The notes: a model not told the origin generated them from the sequence alone. A stretch of DNA of 64,000 nt from JAEWWD01 sp964440115 (GCA_964440115.1 CAYTPV010000004.1:310001-374000), one strand, 5' to 3'. Counted from the stretch's first letter, positions 1 to 8,877 are shown. Numbers and translations: made by a program.

Positions 1-1
1 T

Positions 2-472
2 CTGCATGTTGAGAGTGGGACCATAGGCAAAGTCGTGGATATGGGCATTACCGATGCGTCCAACATGGGGGCAGCCATGGCGCCCGCAGCATGCGATACG
101 ATACTGACGCATTTGATGGATACCGGCAGGCCAGCTTCTTACTACGACGCAATCATAACGGGTGACTTGGGCAGCTTTGGTTCGGAAATGCTCCATGAGC
201 TGTGTCTTGACGAAGGATTGGATATCGCAGACCGGCACCTTGACTGTGGAAATCTGATATTTGACGCGCAGCAGAATGTCAACTGCGGCGGCAGCGGCTG
301 CGGATGTTCCGCGGTTGTGCTGTGCGCGCATCTGCTGCATCTTCTGGAAAAAGGATCATGGAAACGTATCTTATTCATGGCGACAGGTGCTCTGATGAGT
401 CCATCCGCTTCCATGCAAGGGGAAAGTATACCGGGAATTGCACATGCTGTCGTGTTGGAAAGGGATGATTGA
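2..472 (+). CDS. spoVAD: Stage V sporulation protein AD, C-terminal part
   Basis: The reading frame is open from base 2, so the gene starts left of the window; 156 residues are visible. The protein has the thiolase-like fold of SpoVAD. Family landmarks are the stretch VDMGITDASNMGAAMAPAA, the glycine-rich TGDLGSFGSE and the C-terminal FMATGALMSP followed by an ESIPGIAHAVVLE ending. SpoVAD is part of the SpoVA channel, which moves dipicolinic acid into the forespore, and itself binds DPA. Its stop codon is followed directly by the ATG of spoVAE, consistent with one transcript. A Cys/Gly-rich stretch (CGGSGCGCSAVVLCA) is normal for the family. The identification is secure although the N-terminal half is not visible. 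Confidence 0.95.
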   Translation: MHVESGTIGKVVDMGITDASNMGAAMAPAACDTILTHLMDTGRPASYYDAIITGDLGSFGSEMLHELCLDEGLDIADRHLDCGNLIFDAQQNVNCGGSGCGCSAVVLCAHLLHLLEKGSWKRILFMATGALMSPSASMQGESIPGIAHAVVLERDD

Positions 473-832
473 ATGGAAAAGTACTTGATGGTGTTTTTGA
501 TTGGAGGCGGCATCTGCGTAATTGGCCAGCTGCTGATTAGCCTGACAAACATGACTCCCGCGCGTATTCTGGTTCTTTTCGTAACTCTGGGCGTTGTTTT
601 GACTGCTCTCGGCCTGTATGAGCCTGTGGTAAAAGCGGGTGGGGCGGGGGCCACGGTTCCCTTGACCGGTTTTGGCTATGCTCTGGCGAAGGGTGCGATA
701 GAAGCAGCTAAAGAAAAAGGCGTGCTTGGCGCATTTATGGGAGGGATCACCGCTACAGCAGGCGGCGTAGCGGCAGCTATTTTGTTTGGATATTTAAATG
801 CGTTGCTGTTTAGGCCGAAAACGAAAAAATAG
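473..832 (+). CDS. spoVAE: Stage V sporulation protein AE (SpoVAEb type)
   Basis: This is a 119-residue hydrophobic protein of the SpoVAE/SpoVAEb family, with three to four membrane segments (about residues 5-22, 30-48, 60-75 and 90-112). Typical family motifs are the central GLYEPVVKAGGAGATVPLTGFG and the glycine-rich MGGITATAGGVAAAI. The ATG follows the spoVAD stop without a gap, so translational coupling is likely. The protein is expected in the inner forespore membrane as part of the DPA channel. A strong hairpin terminator follows 16 bases after the stop, which makes this the last gene of the operon. Length agrees with the usual 115-120 residues. Confidence 0.95.
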   Translation: MEKYLMVFLIGGGICVIGQLLISLTNMTPARILVLFVTLGVVLTALGLYEPVVKAGGAGATVPLTGFGYALAKGAIEAAKEKGVLGAFMGGITATAGGVAAAILFGYLNALLFRPKTKK

Positions 833-847
833 ATTATAGGGTTGCAA

Positions 848-890
848 TAATCGGGCTGCTGCATGTGATGCGGCAGCCCGATTATCAATT
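848..890 (+). terminator. Rho-independent terminator of the spoVA operon
   Basis: A 12-bp perfect stem (848-859 with 873-884) is followed by a T-rich run. It ends transcription from spoVAE before the folate riboswitch. Confidence 0.85.
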
Positions 891-978
891 TTCTGGGTTT
901 ACTCGAAAAGCAAAGGCAAATACATGTTCGAAATCCCGCTTGTATTGGCAAACTGAAACTGGTATGCTCAATTTCATG

Positions 979-1182
979 GCAGAGTAGGTGTTGCGCGTAA
1001 GCCGGCTGCGCGGCTTGAAGGGCAGAAGGATGGGAAGTTGCCCCTGCCCAAAGGTGGTTCCAAGACCCGGCATTCTAAGGGAACCGCCGCGATACGGCAC
1101 CGCGTCCGCTGCGCAATTTGCCCGCCTCAGGATGGGTCCAATTGCGCCAAAAATACGGGCATTATGCCCGCACAGGGAGGCG
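979..1182 (+). promoter_or_regulatory. Tetrahydrofolate (folT-type) riboswitch with Shine-Dalgarno sequestration
   Basis: The 5' part GCAGAGTAGGTGTTGCGCGTAAG matches, as far as I recall it, the THF riboswitch start (GAGUAG..UG..UCGCGUUAAG). The 3' part CACCGCGTCCGCTGC matches its conserved GC(A/G)UCCGCU end. P1 forms from GCAG 979-982 with CTGC 1109-1112, and P2 from GGTGTTG 987-993 with CGGCACC 1095-1101, allowing G-U pairs. The element is longer than the usual aptamer of about 100 nt because of an enlarged middle part. CGCCTC at 1123-1128 can pair with GAGGCG at 1177-1182, which covers the ribosome binding site of the next gene and suggests translational control. The downstream gene is a folate transporter, as expected for this class. 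Confidence 0.75.
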
Positions 1183-1187
1183 CTTTT

Positions 1188-1736
1188 TTGCAAACCAGAA
1201 ATAACACGAAACGATTGATACTTTGCGCCATGTTTACGGCCATAGGCGTGCTACTCGGCGGTCCGCTGAGCATCCCGGCTTTCCCGCTGGGCGTATACTC
1301 TCTCAAAATCGGGCTGGGTGTTCTGCCGGTGATACTTTCCGGCGTGCTGTTTGCTCCGCTGTACGGAGGGATAGTGGGCGGGCTTGTAGATTTTCTGCAG
1401 GTATTGCTCTTCCCCAAGGGCGCTTATGTGCCCTGGTTTACCGTTGTTGGCGTGCTGTTTGGATTAATACCCGGCCTGTTTTTTCGCAAAGGGCAAAAGC
1501 CCACTTTCCGCCGGCTGCTTGCGGCAGTCGCAAGCGGACAAATTATTGGTTCAGTCATTTGCAATACACTGCTGATGGTAACGCTGTACAATATGCCGCT
1601 GTGGTCCATACTTCCGCTCCGGGCGATCAATCAGGCAGTCATGATTCCCCTATACAGCCTGCTTCTCAATTGGATGATACCGCTTCTCAAAAAGAGAGGT
1701 GTGGGCGTGGAGCAACCCCCGAACAGGGACGAATAG
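1188..1736 (+). CDS. folT: ECF transporter S component, folate family (FolT-like)
   Basis: This is a 182-residue membrane protein with about six helices. It starts LQTRNNTKRLILCAMFTAIGV and carries the ECF S-component pattern: a basic N-terminus, then GPLYGGIVGGLVDFL and PKGAYVPWFTVVGVLFGLIPG. The second and third blocks resemble FolT-type folate binders. The start is the TTG at 1188, because GGGAGG at 1175-1180 lies 7 nt upstream and no ATG fits better. The open frame continues upstream but runs through the riboswitch. The protein should capture folate in the membrane and work with EcfA/A'/T subunits encoded elsewhere, since none is nearby. The riboswitch in front supports folate over other vitamins. 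Confidence 0.85.
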   Translation: MQTRNNTKRLILCAMFTAIGVLLGGPLSIPAFPLGVYSLKIGLGVLPVILSGVLFAPLYGGIVGGLVDFLQVLLFPKGAYVPWFTVVGVLFGLIPGLFFRKGQKPTFRRLLAAVASGQIIGSVICNTLLMVTLYNMPLWSILPLRAINQAVMIPLYSLLLNWMIPLLKKRGVGVEQPPNRDE

Positions 1737-1794
1737 TAACCAAAGAACATTTGCCGGGATAATTTCCGAGTACCCCAGATACCGGGCAGTATTA

Positions 1795-1832
1795 AAAACG
1801 CGCGCTTTCCGAAGGAAAGTGCGCGTTTTTTA
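1795..1832. terminator. Bidirectional terminator between folT and the convergent lipoprotein gene
   Basis: The perfect stem 1795-1810 / 1814-1829 (AAAACGCGCGCTTTCC with its complement) has T-runs on both strands. It serves the two convergent genes. Confidence 0.9.
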
Positions 1833-1852
1833 TAAGATGGCATATGCTCTGT

Positions 1853-3886
1853 TTAGCCCTCCGGCGATTCAGACGGAGCGGGAGTTGGCTCTGCTCTGAA
1901 TATGGAACTAAGATCCAGCAAATAAGCCGCTCTCATGAGAGTACCTGTTTCGTTGGTTTCATATCTGTTCAGATACAGCAGATCGGCCCTGCCGCCGACG
2001 AACAGATCCGGCGCGGCCAGATCCAGCAGTTTTTCACTTTTGCCCGACGCGATGTCATATACCCACAAAGTATATGGATACGGATCCGCAGGTGCGGCGG
2101 CGGTGTTGTCTGTGGATGTATCGTCAGTGCCTGTAGTGTTGTCCGAGGCGGTATCATCTGCAGCTGTATCATCTGCAGCAGCTGCATTAGAAGAATCTGC
2201 GGAACCGGTGGCGTCAGTCGTGTCGGAGCCATCCGTTTGCGTATCGTCGGAGGTGGCCTCTTCCGTTTGGCCGCCGGATATCCGGCTTTCGATATAATAG
2301 AGCTTGGTACAATCGAGAGACCAAATGCAGTCGTAAGGATAGAAATCGCTGGTGAGAGCGCGGGTAGAACCTGTCGCGGTGTCATAAAGTTTGAGTACCG
2401 CACCGGAGCCGCCGCTTACATTGGAATCGACAATTGCGATATATTTCGCGTCGGAAGATATGGCGAACCGGCTGCCCGGTGTAAAGGGTTTGCGTACGCC
2501 TCCCTCCGGCTTGATGCGGTAGATAATGGAGCCGCCCTCCATCGTTGCGTTTGCAAAATACAGTTCCCCGTCGCAGTATCCCAAATTGCCTTCGTCTACG
2601 CTGTCGGCATCCACGATGCTGTGACGGCTTGCTTCATCAGGGATGGAATAATCGAATTGGTGCAATCCGATTGTATCGACTCCGGTGATCGCGTAAATGG
2701 TATTGCCCAGGCTGTTCCACAAGAAAGTGCTGGTATTGCCGCCAAAGCCCATTTCGGAAAGATCGTTGAGCAGTTCATAAGTATCCGCGTCGAATACGTA
2801 CAGATGCGTGCTGCCCCCTACGCGGTCAAGTACGGCAAGCTTTCGGCCGTCGGGGGAATACTGCGCCTTCTCAACAGCAGAAAACTCAAACGCAGTTGCA
2901 AGGCTTGCTTGACCATCCCATTTCATTTTATAAAGCTGCTGAAAACTGCTGTCTGAATCGGTTGCAGTTTCTTTGCTGTACAGGAAGCCTTCGTTGTTGG
3001 GCAGGCTGCACAGATACAAGCCGTCCGGCACAAGCACCGGCAATGCTTTTTCTGTGCCGTCTGGAAGCCGTATGGCGGGGGTGCTTGAAGCTGTCAGATA
3101 ATCAAGCGTGCTGTCATATGCGGGGAGTTGCCCTGTTTTTAAGGATACCGTGCGCCAGAGCTCCTTGGGCAGAGAAGGACAAAGCTCTTTTGCCTTCGCA
3201 GCGAATGCATCTGCGTCCTCCTGTGCGGAGAATGGCTTTGAGATCAACAGCGTATTCTGCAGATCGGAGGATAGTGTGGGAGTGACGCCGCACTCAGAAG
3301 GAATTGTTCCGGCACAGTATTCCTCATACGCGTTGGCGGTAACATAATAAAGCGTCTGTTCTTTGGTTTTTTGGGGCTGCAGGGCTATTGTGAGAGTATC
3401 TCCTTCCGCCTTGGCGCTGAAATATACCGGCTGACTGAGCTGAATGTAAATGCGCATGCGGGAGCTATCGGAAAGAGCATGCTGGAATGTGCCGATGAAT
3501 AACGGGTTTTTCAATTCCAGCGCATGCCTGTAATCCCAATGGGCCAGATTCTCGAATTCGATCACCAGCCGGGCGGGGTTGTCCAAAGTATAGACAGAAT
3601 AAGCAGGCACACCGCATCCGCTTTGTTCCTGTTCACCACCGGACATGCGGCTGCCAGTGACAAACGCAAATTGAAGCGTCGTTCCCGTAGTATCGCCTTC
3701 CTGCTTTAAGAGAGTAAGCGATTTGGCGTTGAGGTCTTCAATCGCCTGCGCGTTGCCGCCGTAGGCGACCTCACCAGCCGCGTAATACCCCGGCGCTGCT
3801 GCCTGAGCCTGTGAATTCTTCTGAGCGCAGCCGGACGCTGCGAACGCAAGCGCAAGTATCAGGCAAAGGGCTGCACGTGCTCTCAT
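1853..3886 (-). CDS. Beta-propeller lipoprotein with low-complexity acidic insert
   Basis: This 677-residue protein has a lipoprotein signal (hydrophobic residues 5-19, lipobox AASGC with Cys20). Residues 80-175 contain an AMIN-like beta segment (PARLVIEFENL). From about residue 250 there are WD40/TolB-like propeller blades, with repeated patterns such as YSPDGRKLAVLD, FLWNSLGNTIYAI, AISSDAKYIAIVD and WSLDCTKLYYIE. Between two blades (about 545-605) lies a linker of almost only D, T, S, A and G. The C-terminus is PTPAPSESPEG. It is expected to be anchored outside the membrane, perhaps binding cell wall or protein partners. The gene is monocistronic, with a bidirectional terminator after it. 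The function is not known. Confidence 0.85.
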   Translation of the reverse strand: MRARAALCLILALAFAASGCAQKNSQAQAAAPGYYAAGEVAYGGNAQAIEDLNAKSLTLLKQEGDTTGTTLQFAFVTGSRMSGGEQEQSGCGVPAYSVYTLDNPARLVIEFENLAHWDYRHALELKNPLFIGTFQHALSDSSRMRIYIQLSQPVYFSAKAEGDTLTIALQPQKTKEQTLYYVTANAYEEYCAGTIPSECGVTPTLSSDLQNTLLISKPFSAQEDADAFAAKAKELCPSLPKELWRTVSLKTGQLPAYDSTLDYLTASSTPAIRLPDGTEKALPVLVPDGLYLCSLPNNEGFLYSKETATDSDSSFQQLYKMKWDGQASLATAFEFSAVEKAQYSPDGRKLAVLDRVGGSTHLYVFDADTYELLNDLSEMGFGGNTSTFLWNSLGNTIYAITGVDTIGLHQFDYSIPDEASRHSIVDADSVDEGNLGYCDGELYFANATMEGGSIIYRIKPEGGVRKPFTPGSRFAISSDAKYIAIVDSNVSGGSGAVLKLYDTATGSTRALTSDFYPYDCIWSLDCTKLYYIESRISGGQTEEATSDDTQTDGSDTTDATGSADSSNAAAADDTAADDTASDNTTGTDDTSTDNTAAAPADPYPYTLWVYDIASGKSEKLLDLAAPDLFVGGRADLLYLNRYETNETGTLMRAAYLLDLSSIFRAEPTPAPSESPEG

Positions 3887-4016
3887 GCAATGCTCTCCTT
3901 TAAAAAAGCGTATAACGCCATAGTATGACGGTATTATATCATAAAACGTGGAACAAAGGGAAAGCCGCCCGCCATGCTGCCACTGTACAATTCACACCAT
4001 TGTCACATTAGAGTGC

Positions 4017-4069
4017 TTGCACGGCTGGCAGAATGTGCTATACTAAGGTCAAAGAAAGTCAAAGTCAAC
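4017..4069 (+). promoter_or_regulatory. Sigma-A promoter and CtsR box of the clpC operon
   Basis: TTGCAC (4017-4022) and TATACT (4039-4044) are spaced by 16 nt. Directly downstream is GGTCAAAGAAAGTCAAA (4047-4063), the tandem heptad recognised by CtsR, with a further AGTCAA copy behind it. This fits autorepression of the operon by its first gene product. Confidence 0.9.
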
Positions 4070-4100
4070 TTAAGTAAGTCAAGGTCAGGAGGTGAAGGAC

Positions 4101-4553
4101 GTGTCGGTGCTTTCGGACAGTATCGAACTGTTTATCAAAGAATTGCTGGAGCAAAGCGATGAGGTATCATTGCAGCGCAACGAACTTGCGCAGCATTTCG
4201 CCTGCGCACCTTCACAGATCAATTATGTTCTTTCCACCCGCTTTACGCTGGATCGCGGGTATATCATCGCCTCCCGCCGCGGCGGAGGGGGATACATACG
4301 GGTCGTACGCGTGGTGACGGGGCGGGAAAATCCGCTTCATGAGCTGGCGTGCCGCATTGGGGAATCGTTGTCACAGCGGGACGCGCACGCTATGATTGCA
4401 AGGCTTTTTGAGGAACAGGAAATCAGCGCGCGTGAAGCAAAGCTTATGCTTTCAGCAGTGGATGGCTGCACACTCCCCACGCAGGGAATGACGGATGGCT
4501 CCCGCGCGCGCATATTGCGCGGCATGCTGACAGCGCTGCTGCAGGAGGAATAG
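4101..4553 (+). CDS. ctsR: Transcriptional repressor CtsR
   Basis: This is a 150-residue class III heat-shock repressor. The N-terminal winged helix-turn-helix carries RNELAQHFACAPSQINYVLSTRFT, followed by the wing RGGGGYIRVVRV, whose glycines contact DNA and act as the thermosensor. A helical C-terminal domain follows. I chose the GTG at 4101, because AGGAGG (4087-4092) is 8 nt upstream, while the earlier in-frame GTG at 4092 overlaps the ribosome binding site. CtsR represses clp genes and is released by heat or by the McsA/McsB system encoded next. A CtsR box lies in the promoter. mcsA follows 12 nt downstream. Confidence 0.95.
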   Translation: MSVLSDSIELFIKELLEQSDEVSLQRNELAQHFACAPSQINYVLSTRFTLDRGYIIASRRGGGGYIRVVRVVTGRENPLHELACRIGESLSQRDAHAMIARLFEEQEISAREAKLMLSAVDGCTLPTQGMTDGSRARILRGMLTALLQEE

Positions 4554-4565
4554 AAGGAGGATACT

Positions 4566-5075
4566 ATGCTTTGTGATAACTGCAAACAGAATCAGGCCAG
4601 TGTACATACGGTGACTATTATCAACGGTGAAAAGCAGGAACACTATCTGTGTGCGGATTGCGCCAAAGGCGCGCAGTTCAGTCTGCCCTCGCTGATGGAT
4701 ATTTTATCGGGCTTTCACTCCGCGCAGCAGCAGGTATCGGAATGTACCTGCGCCTGCGGCAATGGGTTTAGTACTTTCCAACAGACCGGTCTGCTGGGCT
4801 GCCCGGAATGCTATACGACTTACAGAAATTTACTGATACCGGTTATTAAGCGTGCGCAGGGCGGCAAGCTTCGGCATGTCGGCCGCAGGCCGCAGCAGGA
4901 GACCGTACAGAAGGCAGCCGAGCAGAAAACTGCCGTCAAGGCCGAGGAAAAGCCTGTTGATGAAAAAGGACGTTTACGTGAAGAATTGAAGGCGGCTATA
5001 AAGGAAGAACGTTATGAACGTGCCGCGGAACTGCGCGACCGCCTGCGGTCACTCGAAGGAGGAGAATGCTCATGA
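4566..5075 (+). CDS. mcsA: McsA, zinc-binding activator of McsB arginine kinase
   Basis: This is a 169-residue protein with four CxxC-type zinc motifs (LCDNC, LCADC, CTCAC and GCPEC), spread over residues 2-80. A C-terminal UVR motif (EELKAAIKEERYERAAELRDRLRSLE, about 137-165) can bind the ClpC middle region. The linker (about 95-130) is charged and Lys/Glu-rich. McsA stimulates McsB kinase activity and senses thiol or heavy-metal stress. GGAGG is well placed before the ATG. The stop overlaps the mcsB start (ATGA), so the two are translationally coupled. Confidence 0.95.
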   Translation: MLCDNCKQNQASVHTVTIINGEKQEHYLCADCAKGAQFSLPSLMDILSGFHSAQQQVSECTCACGNGFSTFQQTGLLGCPECYTTYRNLLIPVIKRAQGGKLRHVGRRPQQETVQKAAEQKTAVKAEEKPVDEKGRLREELKAAIKEERYERAAELRDRLRSLEGGECS

Positions 5076-6085
5076 CGGATTTGAGGGATATCGTATTGTC
5101 CAGCCGTGTGCGGCTTGCGCGTAACCTCACCGGGCTGCCGTTTCCCAACAGTATGACTGCCGCGCAGGTGCAGGAACTGGTAGGGCGTGTCGACGAGGCG
5201 ATCAATCCCAATCATAGCTTTCTGCTGCTGCGCATGACAGATCTGCCGCAGCGTGAGCGAAAGCTGCTCGTGGAACGTCATCTCATCAGCCCCCAGTTTG
5301 TCAAACATGCGCAGGGCGCTGCCCTGATCAATAAGGATGAGACCGTATCCATACTGGTGGGGGAGGAAGATCATATTCGCATACAGTGCCTGCTTCCGGG
5401 GATGCAGCTTGAACAGGCGGATTCCATGGCGCAGTCGCTTGACGCGATGCTTTCATGCAAGCTGCCGTTTGCGTTTGACAGCGAGCTTGGGTATCTGACG
5501 GCGTGCCCTACCAATCTGGGTTCCGGCATGCGCGCATCGGTGATGTTGCATCTGCCCGCCCTGTCTCTGACGGGACAGACAGAGGCGCTGCTATCCGCAA
5601 TCAGCAAGCTCGGGTATGCCGTACGCGGCATATACGGCGAAGGCAGCGGAGCGCCGGGGCATATTTACCAAATCAGCAACCAGATGACGCTGGGCATGCT
5701 CGAAGAGGATATTTTGAGCAATCTGATTGCTACCGTGACCCGCGTGATTGAGCGCGAGCGCTGCGTGCGTGAATCGATCAGCCGTACGAACAAGCCTGAA
5801 ATCGAGGATCTTGTATTCCGTTCGCTGGGCATACTTCGCTACGCGCGCAAGCTCAACACGCAGGAAGCCATGGAACATATCTCCAACCTGAAGCTGGGCG
5901 CCGGACTTGGGCTCCTGCCGGACGACAAACAAACCCTGTTCAACCGCATGCTGACGGATGTGCAGAGCGCGTCGCTGGAACAACGGGTTGGCGAAGAGCT
6001 AACGCCCGCGCAGCGGGACGAAACGAGGGCGAAGGTAGTGCGCGATACATTAAAAAAAGAATTGACAGACAATAATTTGTATTAG
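5072..6085 (+). CDS. mcsB: Protein-arginine kinase McsB
   Basis: This 337-residue member of the ATP:guanido phosphotransferase family phosphorylates arginine side chains and so marks proteins, including CtsR, for ClpCP. The N-terminus DIVLSSRVRLARNL and the later STxRASVMLHLPAL- and YGEGSGAPGHIYQISNQMTLG-like blocks are family landmarks. The ATG at 5072 has AAGGAGGAG 7 nt upstream and is preferred over the ATG at 5066, which is only 1 nt away. The N-terminal extension of about 20 residues found in Bacillus McsB is missing, which is common in Clostridia. clpC follows 10 nt after the stop. Confidence 0.93.
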   Translation: MTDLRDIVLSSRVRLARNLTGLPFPNSMTAAQVQELVGRVDEAINPNHSFLLLRMTDLPQRERKLLVERHLISPQFVKHAQGAALINKDETVSILVGEEDHIRIQCLLPGMQLEQADSMAQSLDAMLSCKLPFAFDSELGYLTACPTNLGSGMRASVMLHLPALSLTGQTEALLSAISKLGYAVRGIYGEGSGAPGHIYQISNQMTLGMLEEDILSNLIATVTRVIERERCVRESISRTNKPEIEDLVFRSLGILRYARKLNTQEAMEHISNLKLGAGLGLLPDDKQTLFNRMLTDVQSASLEQRVGEELTPAQRDETRAKVVRDTLKKELTDNNLY

Positions 6086-6095
6086 AGGTGAGAAC

Positions 6096-8546
6096 ATGAA
6101 CGTATTTGACCGTTTTACAGAAGGCGCTCGCAAGGCGCTCGCATTGGCGCAGGAAAGCGCCCGGGAACTGGGGCACAACTATGTAGGTACCGAGCACTTG
6201 CTGCTGGGGTTGTTGCAGGCGGAGGATACTCCCGCCAGCCGTGCACTTACACAGGCAGGCGTGGAATATGATGCTGTGCTACGGCAGACGGAGCGCCTGA
6301 CAGGGCGCGGGGATTACCAGTTTACCGACAGCTTCGGTTATACGCCCCGCACAAAGAAGATTATTGAGATGAGCCTGTATGAGGCGAAGACGCTCAACAA
6401 CAATTATATCGGCACCGAGCATCTGCTGCTGGCGCTTATTCGTGAACGCGAAGGGGTAGCCGCCCGTATCCTGCAGGATCTGGGCGTAGATTTGAACGAG
6501 CTTCGCAAGGCTATGAACGAAGGCGCGGGTGAAGGCGGTGGTAAGCCGGGTTCCCGCGGCACGGGCAGCAAAGAAACGCCCACACTGGATAAATATGGGA
6601 AGGATCTCACCAAGCTTGCACGCGACAGCGAACTCGATCCGGTGATCGGGCGCGCCGATGAGATTTCCCGCATTATTCAGATACTCAGCCGCCGCACCAA
6701 GAACAATCCCGTTCTGATCGGCGACCCGGGCGTCGGCAAAACTGCCATCATCGAAGGTCTCGCGCAGCGCATCGTATCCGGCGATATTCCCGAGATGCTT
6801 AAAAATAAGCGTGTCGTTACGCTGGATCTTGGCGGCATGCTTGCAGGCACCAAATACCGCGGCGAGTTCGAGGAGCGCATCAAAACCGCTATCGACGAAC
6901 TCATCGCCAGCGGCAACACGATACTGTTTATTGACGAGCTGCATACCATCGTGGGCGCAGGCGCTTCGGAAGGCTCTGTGGACGCTTCCAACATCCTCAA
7001 ACCGGCGCTTGCGCGCGGCGAGCTGCAGGTGGTTGGAGCGACCACGCTGGATGAATACCGCAAGCATATCGAAAAGGATGCCGCGTTTGAACGCCGCTTC
7101 CAGCCCGTGACTGTCGGTGAGCCCTCTCAGGACGAGGCAAAGCAGATACTCTTCGGCCTTCGCGACCGCTATGAAGCCCACCACAAGGCCCGAATTACCG
7201 ACGAGGCAGTGAACGCCGCCGTTGAACTCAGCGCCCGCTATATTTCGGACCGTTACCTGCCGGATAAGGCCATCGACCTGATGGACGAAGCCGCTTCCAA
7301 GGTACGTCTGCAGGCTTATGTTTCCCCGCCCGATCTCAAGGAACTCGAGGCGAGGATTGAGGAGGCCCGCAAGGAAAAGGAAGAGGCCGTCAACAACCAG
7401 AATTACGAGCGCGCCGCACAGGTGCGCGACGAAGAGATGCAGCTGCGCAAGAAGATGGAGGAAACGCGCAAATCCTGGGAGGATGCACGCAAAGAGGAAA
7501 AATGCGTGGTGACGGATGAGGATGTTGCGCAGGTTGTGGCTTCCTGGACGGGTATCCCCGTAAAGAAGCTGACGGAGGATGAAAGCCATCGTCTGCTGCA
7601 GCTGGAAGCTACGCTGCATGGCCGTGTGATCGGTCAGGACGAAGCGGTTTCCGCGGTCGCGCGCGCCATACGCCGTGCCCGCGCAGGCTTGAAGGACCCC
7701 AAGCGTCCCATTGGCTCTTACATATTCCTAGGACCCACCGGCGTAGGCAAAACGGAGCTTGCCAAGGCACTCGCCGAATCAATGTTTGGTGATGAAAACG
7801 CCATGATCCGTCTGGATATGTCCGAATACATGGAGCCGCACTCTGTGAGCAAGCTGACCGGTTCGCCTCCGGGCTATGTGGGCTATGACGACGGCGGCCA
7901 GCTTACGGAAAAAGTGCGCAGAAAGCCGTATGCCGTGGTGCTGTTCGACGAGATCGAAAAAGCGCATCCTGACGTATTCAACGCCCTGCTGCAGATACTT
8001 GAGGACGGTCGTCTGACGGACAGCAAAGGCAGGACGGTGGACTTTAAGAACACTATACTCATCATGACGTCCAACGTAGGCGCAAACCGGCTGAACAAAT
8101 CCAACAGACTTGGATTTGGAGCGGACGAAGGCTCGAAGGCGAGCGATTACGAACGCATGAGGGAGACGATGCTAGAGGAACTCAAGCGCGCGTTCAGACC
8201 CGAATTCCTCAACCGTGTGGATGAGATCATACTCTTCCATGCGCTCGAGAAGGAGCAGACGCAGGAGATCGTGAAGCTTATGCTCAAGAGTGTCATCGGC
8301 AGGCTGGAGGAGCGCGGCATATTCCTGAGCGTGACACCTGAAGTGGAAGCGTATCTTGCAGAGACGGGATTTGATCCGACTTATGGCGCGCGTCCGCTGC
8401 GCAGGGCGATCCAGCAGCAAGTGGAGGATACCCTCAGTGAGGAAATTCTCTCCGGCCGCGTGCAGTTGGGCGACAAAGTGCAGGCAGTCATGCAGGATGG
8501 CAAGCTGCATTGGGTAAAGGCGCAGGCACAGGAAGTACATTCTTAA
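6096..8546 (+). CDS. clpC: ATP-dependent Clp protease ATP-binding subunit ClpC
   Basis: This is an 816-residue Hsp100 unfoldase. Residues 1-145 are the double Clp_N domain (GTEHLLLGLL and GTEHLLLALI repeats). The first AAA+ module has Walker A GDPGVGKT at 209-216 and Walker B LFIDELH. A UVR-type middle coiled coil at about 410-450 (NNQNYERAAQVRDEEMQL) is the docking site for McsA/McsB/MecA adaptors. The second AAA+ module has GPTGVGKTELAKALAE and ends in a D2-small domain. It delivers substrates to ClpP, which is not in this window. It is the last gene of the CtsR operon and is followed by a strong terminator. A Gly-rich linker (142-160) separates the N-domain from AAA1. Confidence 0.97.
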   Translation: MNVFDRFTEGARKALALAQESARELGHNYVGTEHLLLGLLQAEDTPASRALTQAGVEYDAVLRQTERLTGRGDYQFTDSFGYTPRTKKIIEMSLYEAKTLNNNYIGTEHLLLALIREREGVAARILQDLGVDLNELRKAMNEGAGEGGGKPGSRGTGSKETPTLDKYGKDLTKLARDSELDPVIGRADEISRIIQILSRRTKNNPVLIGDPGVGKTAIIEGLAQRIVSGDIPEMLKNKRVVTLDLGGMLAGTKYRGEFEERIKTAIDELIASGNTILFIDELHTIVGAGASEGSVDASNILKPALARGELQVVGATTLDEYRKHIEKDAAFERRFQPVTVGEPSQDEAKQILFGLRDRYEAHHKARITDEAVNAAVELSARYISDRYLPDKAIDLMDEAASKVRLQAYVSPPDLKELEARIEEARKEKEEAVNNQNYERAAQVRDEEMQLRKKMEETRKSWEDARKEEKCVVTDEDVAQVVASWTGIPVKKLTEDESHRLLQLEATLHGRVIGQDEAVSAVARAIRRARAGLKDPKRPIGSYIFLGPTGVGKTELAKALAESMFGDENAMIRLDMSEYMEPHSVSKLTGSPPGYVGYDDGGQLTEKVRRKPYAVVLFDEIEKAHPDVFNALLQILEDGRLTDSKGRTVDFKNTILIMTSNVGANRLNKSNRLGFGADEGSKASDYERMRETMLEELKRAFRPEFLNRVDEIILFHALEKEQTQEIVKLMLKSVIGRLEERGIFLSVTPEVEAYLAETGFDPTYGARPLRRAIQQQVEDTLSEEILSGRVQLGDKVQAVMQDGKLHWVKAQAQEVHS

Positions 8547-8562
8547 TACACTTCGATATAAG

Positions 8563-8593
8563 AACGGGACGGCAAAATTGCCGTCCCGTTTCT
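8563..8593 (+). terminator. Terminator of the clpC operon
   Basis: The perfect 12-bp stem AACGGGACGGCA / TGCCGTCCCGTT (8563-8574 with 8579-8590) has a 4-nt loop and is followed by TTT. Confidence 0.88.
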
Positions 8594-8595
8594 GG

Positions 8596-8726
8596 CCATT
8601 GGCAAAATCTTTTGGACTTTGCCAATGGGCTTTCTGTAAAATGCAGCTTTAAGCTGCATTTTTTTACCAATTTGACGCACATGTCGTCAAATTGGATTGA
8701 ATGTGTGGGATTTCCGAATCCCCCAC
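8596..8726. repeat. Chain of four consecutive hairpins (modular intergenic repeat, copy A)
   Basis: The non-coding stretch holds perfect or near-perfect dyads one after another: 8596-8606/8618-8628 (CCATTGGCAAA), 8639-8649/8651-8661 (AAATGCAGCTT), 8667-8677/8685-8695 (CCAATTTGACG) and 8705-8712/8717-8726 (GTGGGATT). The last two dyads and the bridge GGATTGAATGTGTGG resemble the element at 22182-22330. The string CCAATGGGCTT occurs in both. No open frame explains it. Confidence 0.7.
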
Positions 8727-8877
8727 GCCCCCATAGAGTGTTCGTTTTGAACGGGAAGGCAACTGCCGTTCCGTTTGGATTTATAAGAGTTTCAGCAACC
8801 TCCTGCACTTTGGTACAGTCAGTATTCTCCATCCGGCTTTCACACATAGTTTTTAAGGAATAAATAAGAAATTGTGA

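Noticed and set aside
2100..2270. Tandem-like repeats rich in TCTGCAGC/TATCATC.
   Set aside because: This is the coding sequence of the Asp/Thr/Ala-rich linker in the beta-propeller lipoprotein, not an independent repeat or CRISPR.
6279..7619. A 446-codon open frame antisense to clpC.
   Set aside because: It is a shadow of a strongly conserved gene with GC-rich third positions; the antisense protein has no recognisable motif and no ribosome binding site.
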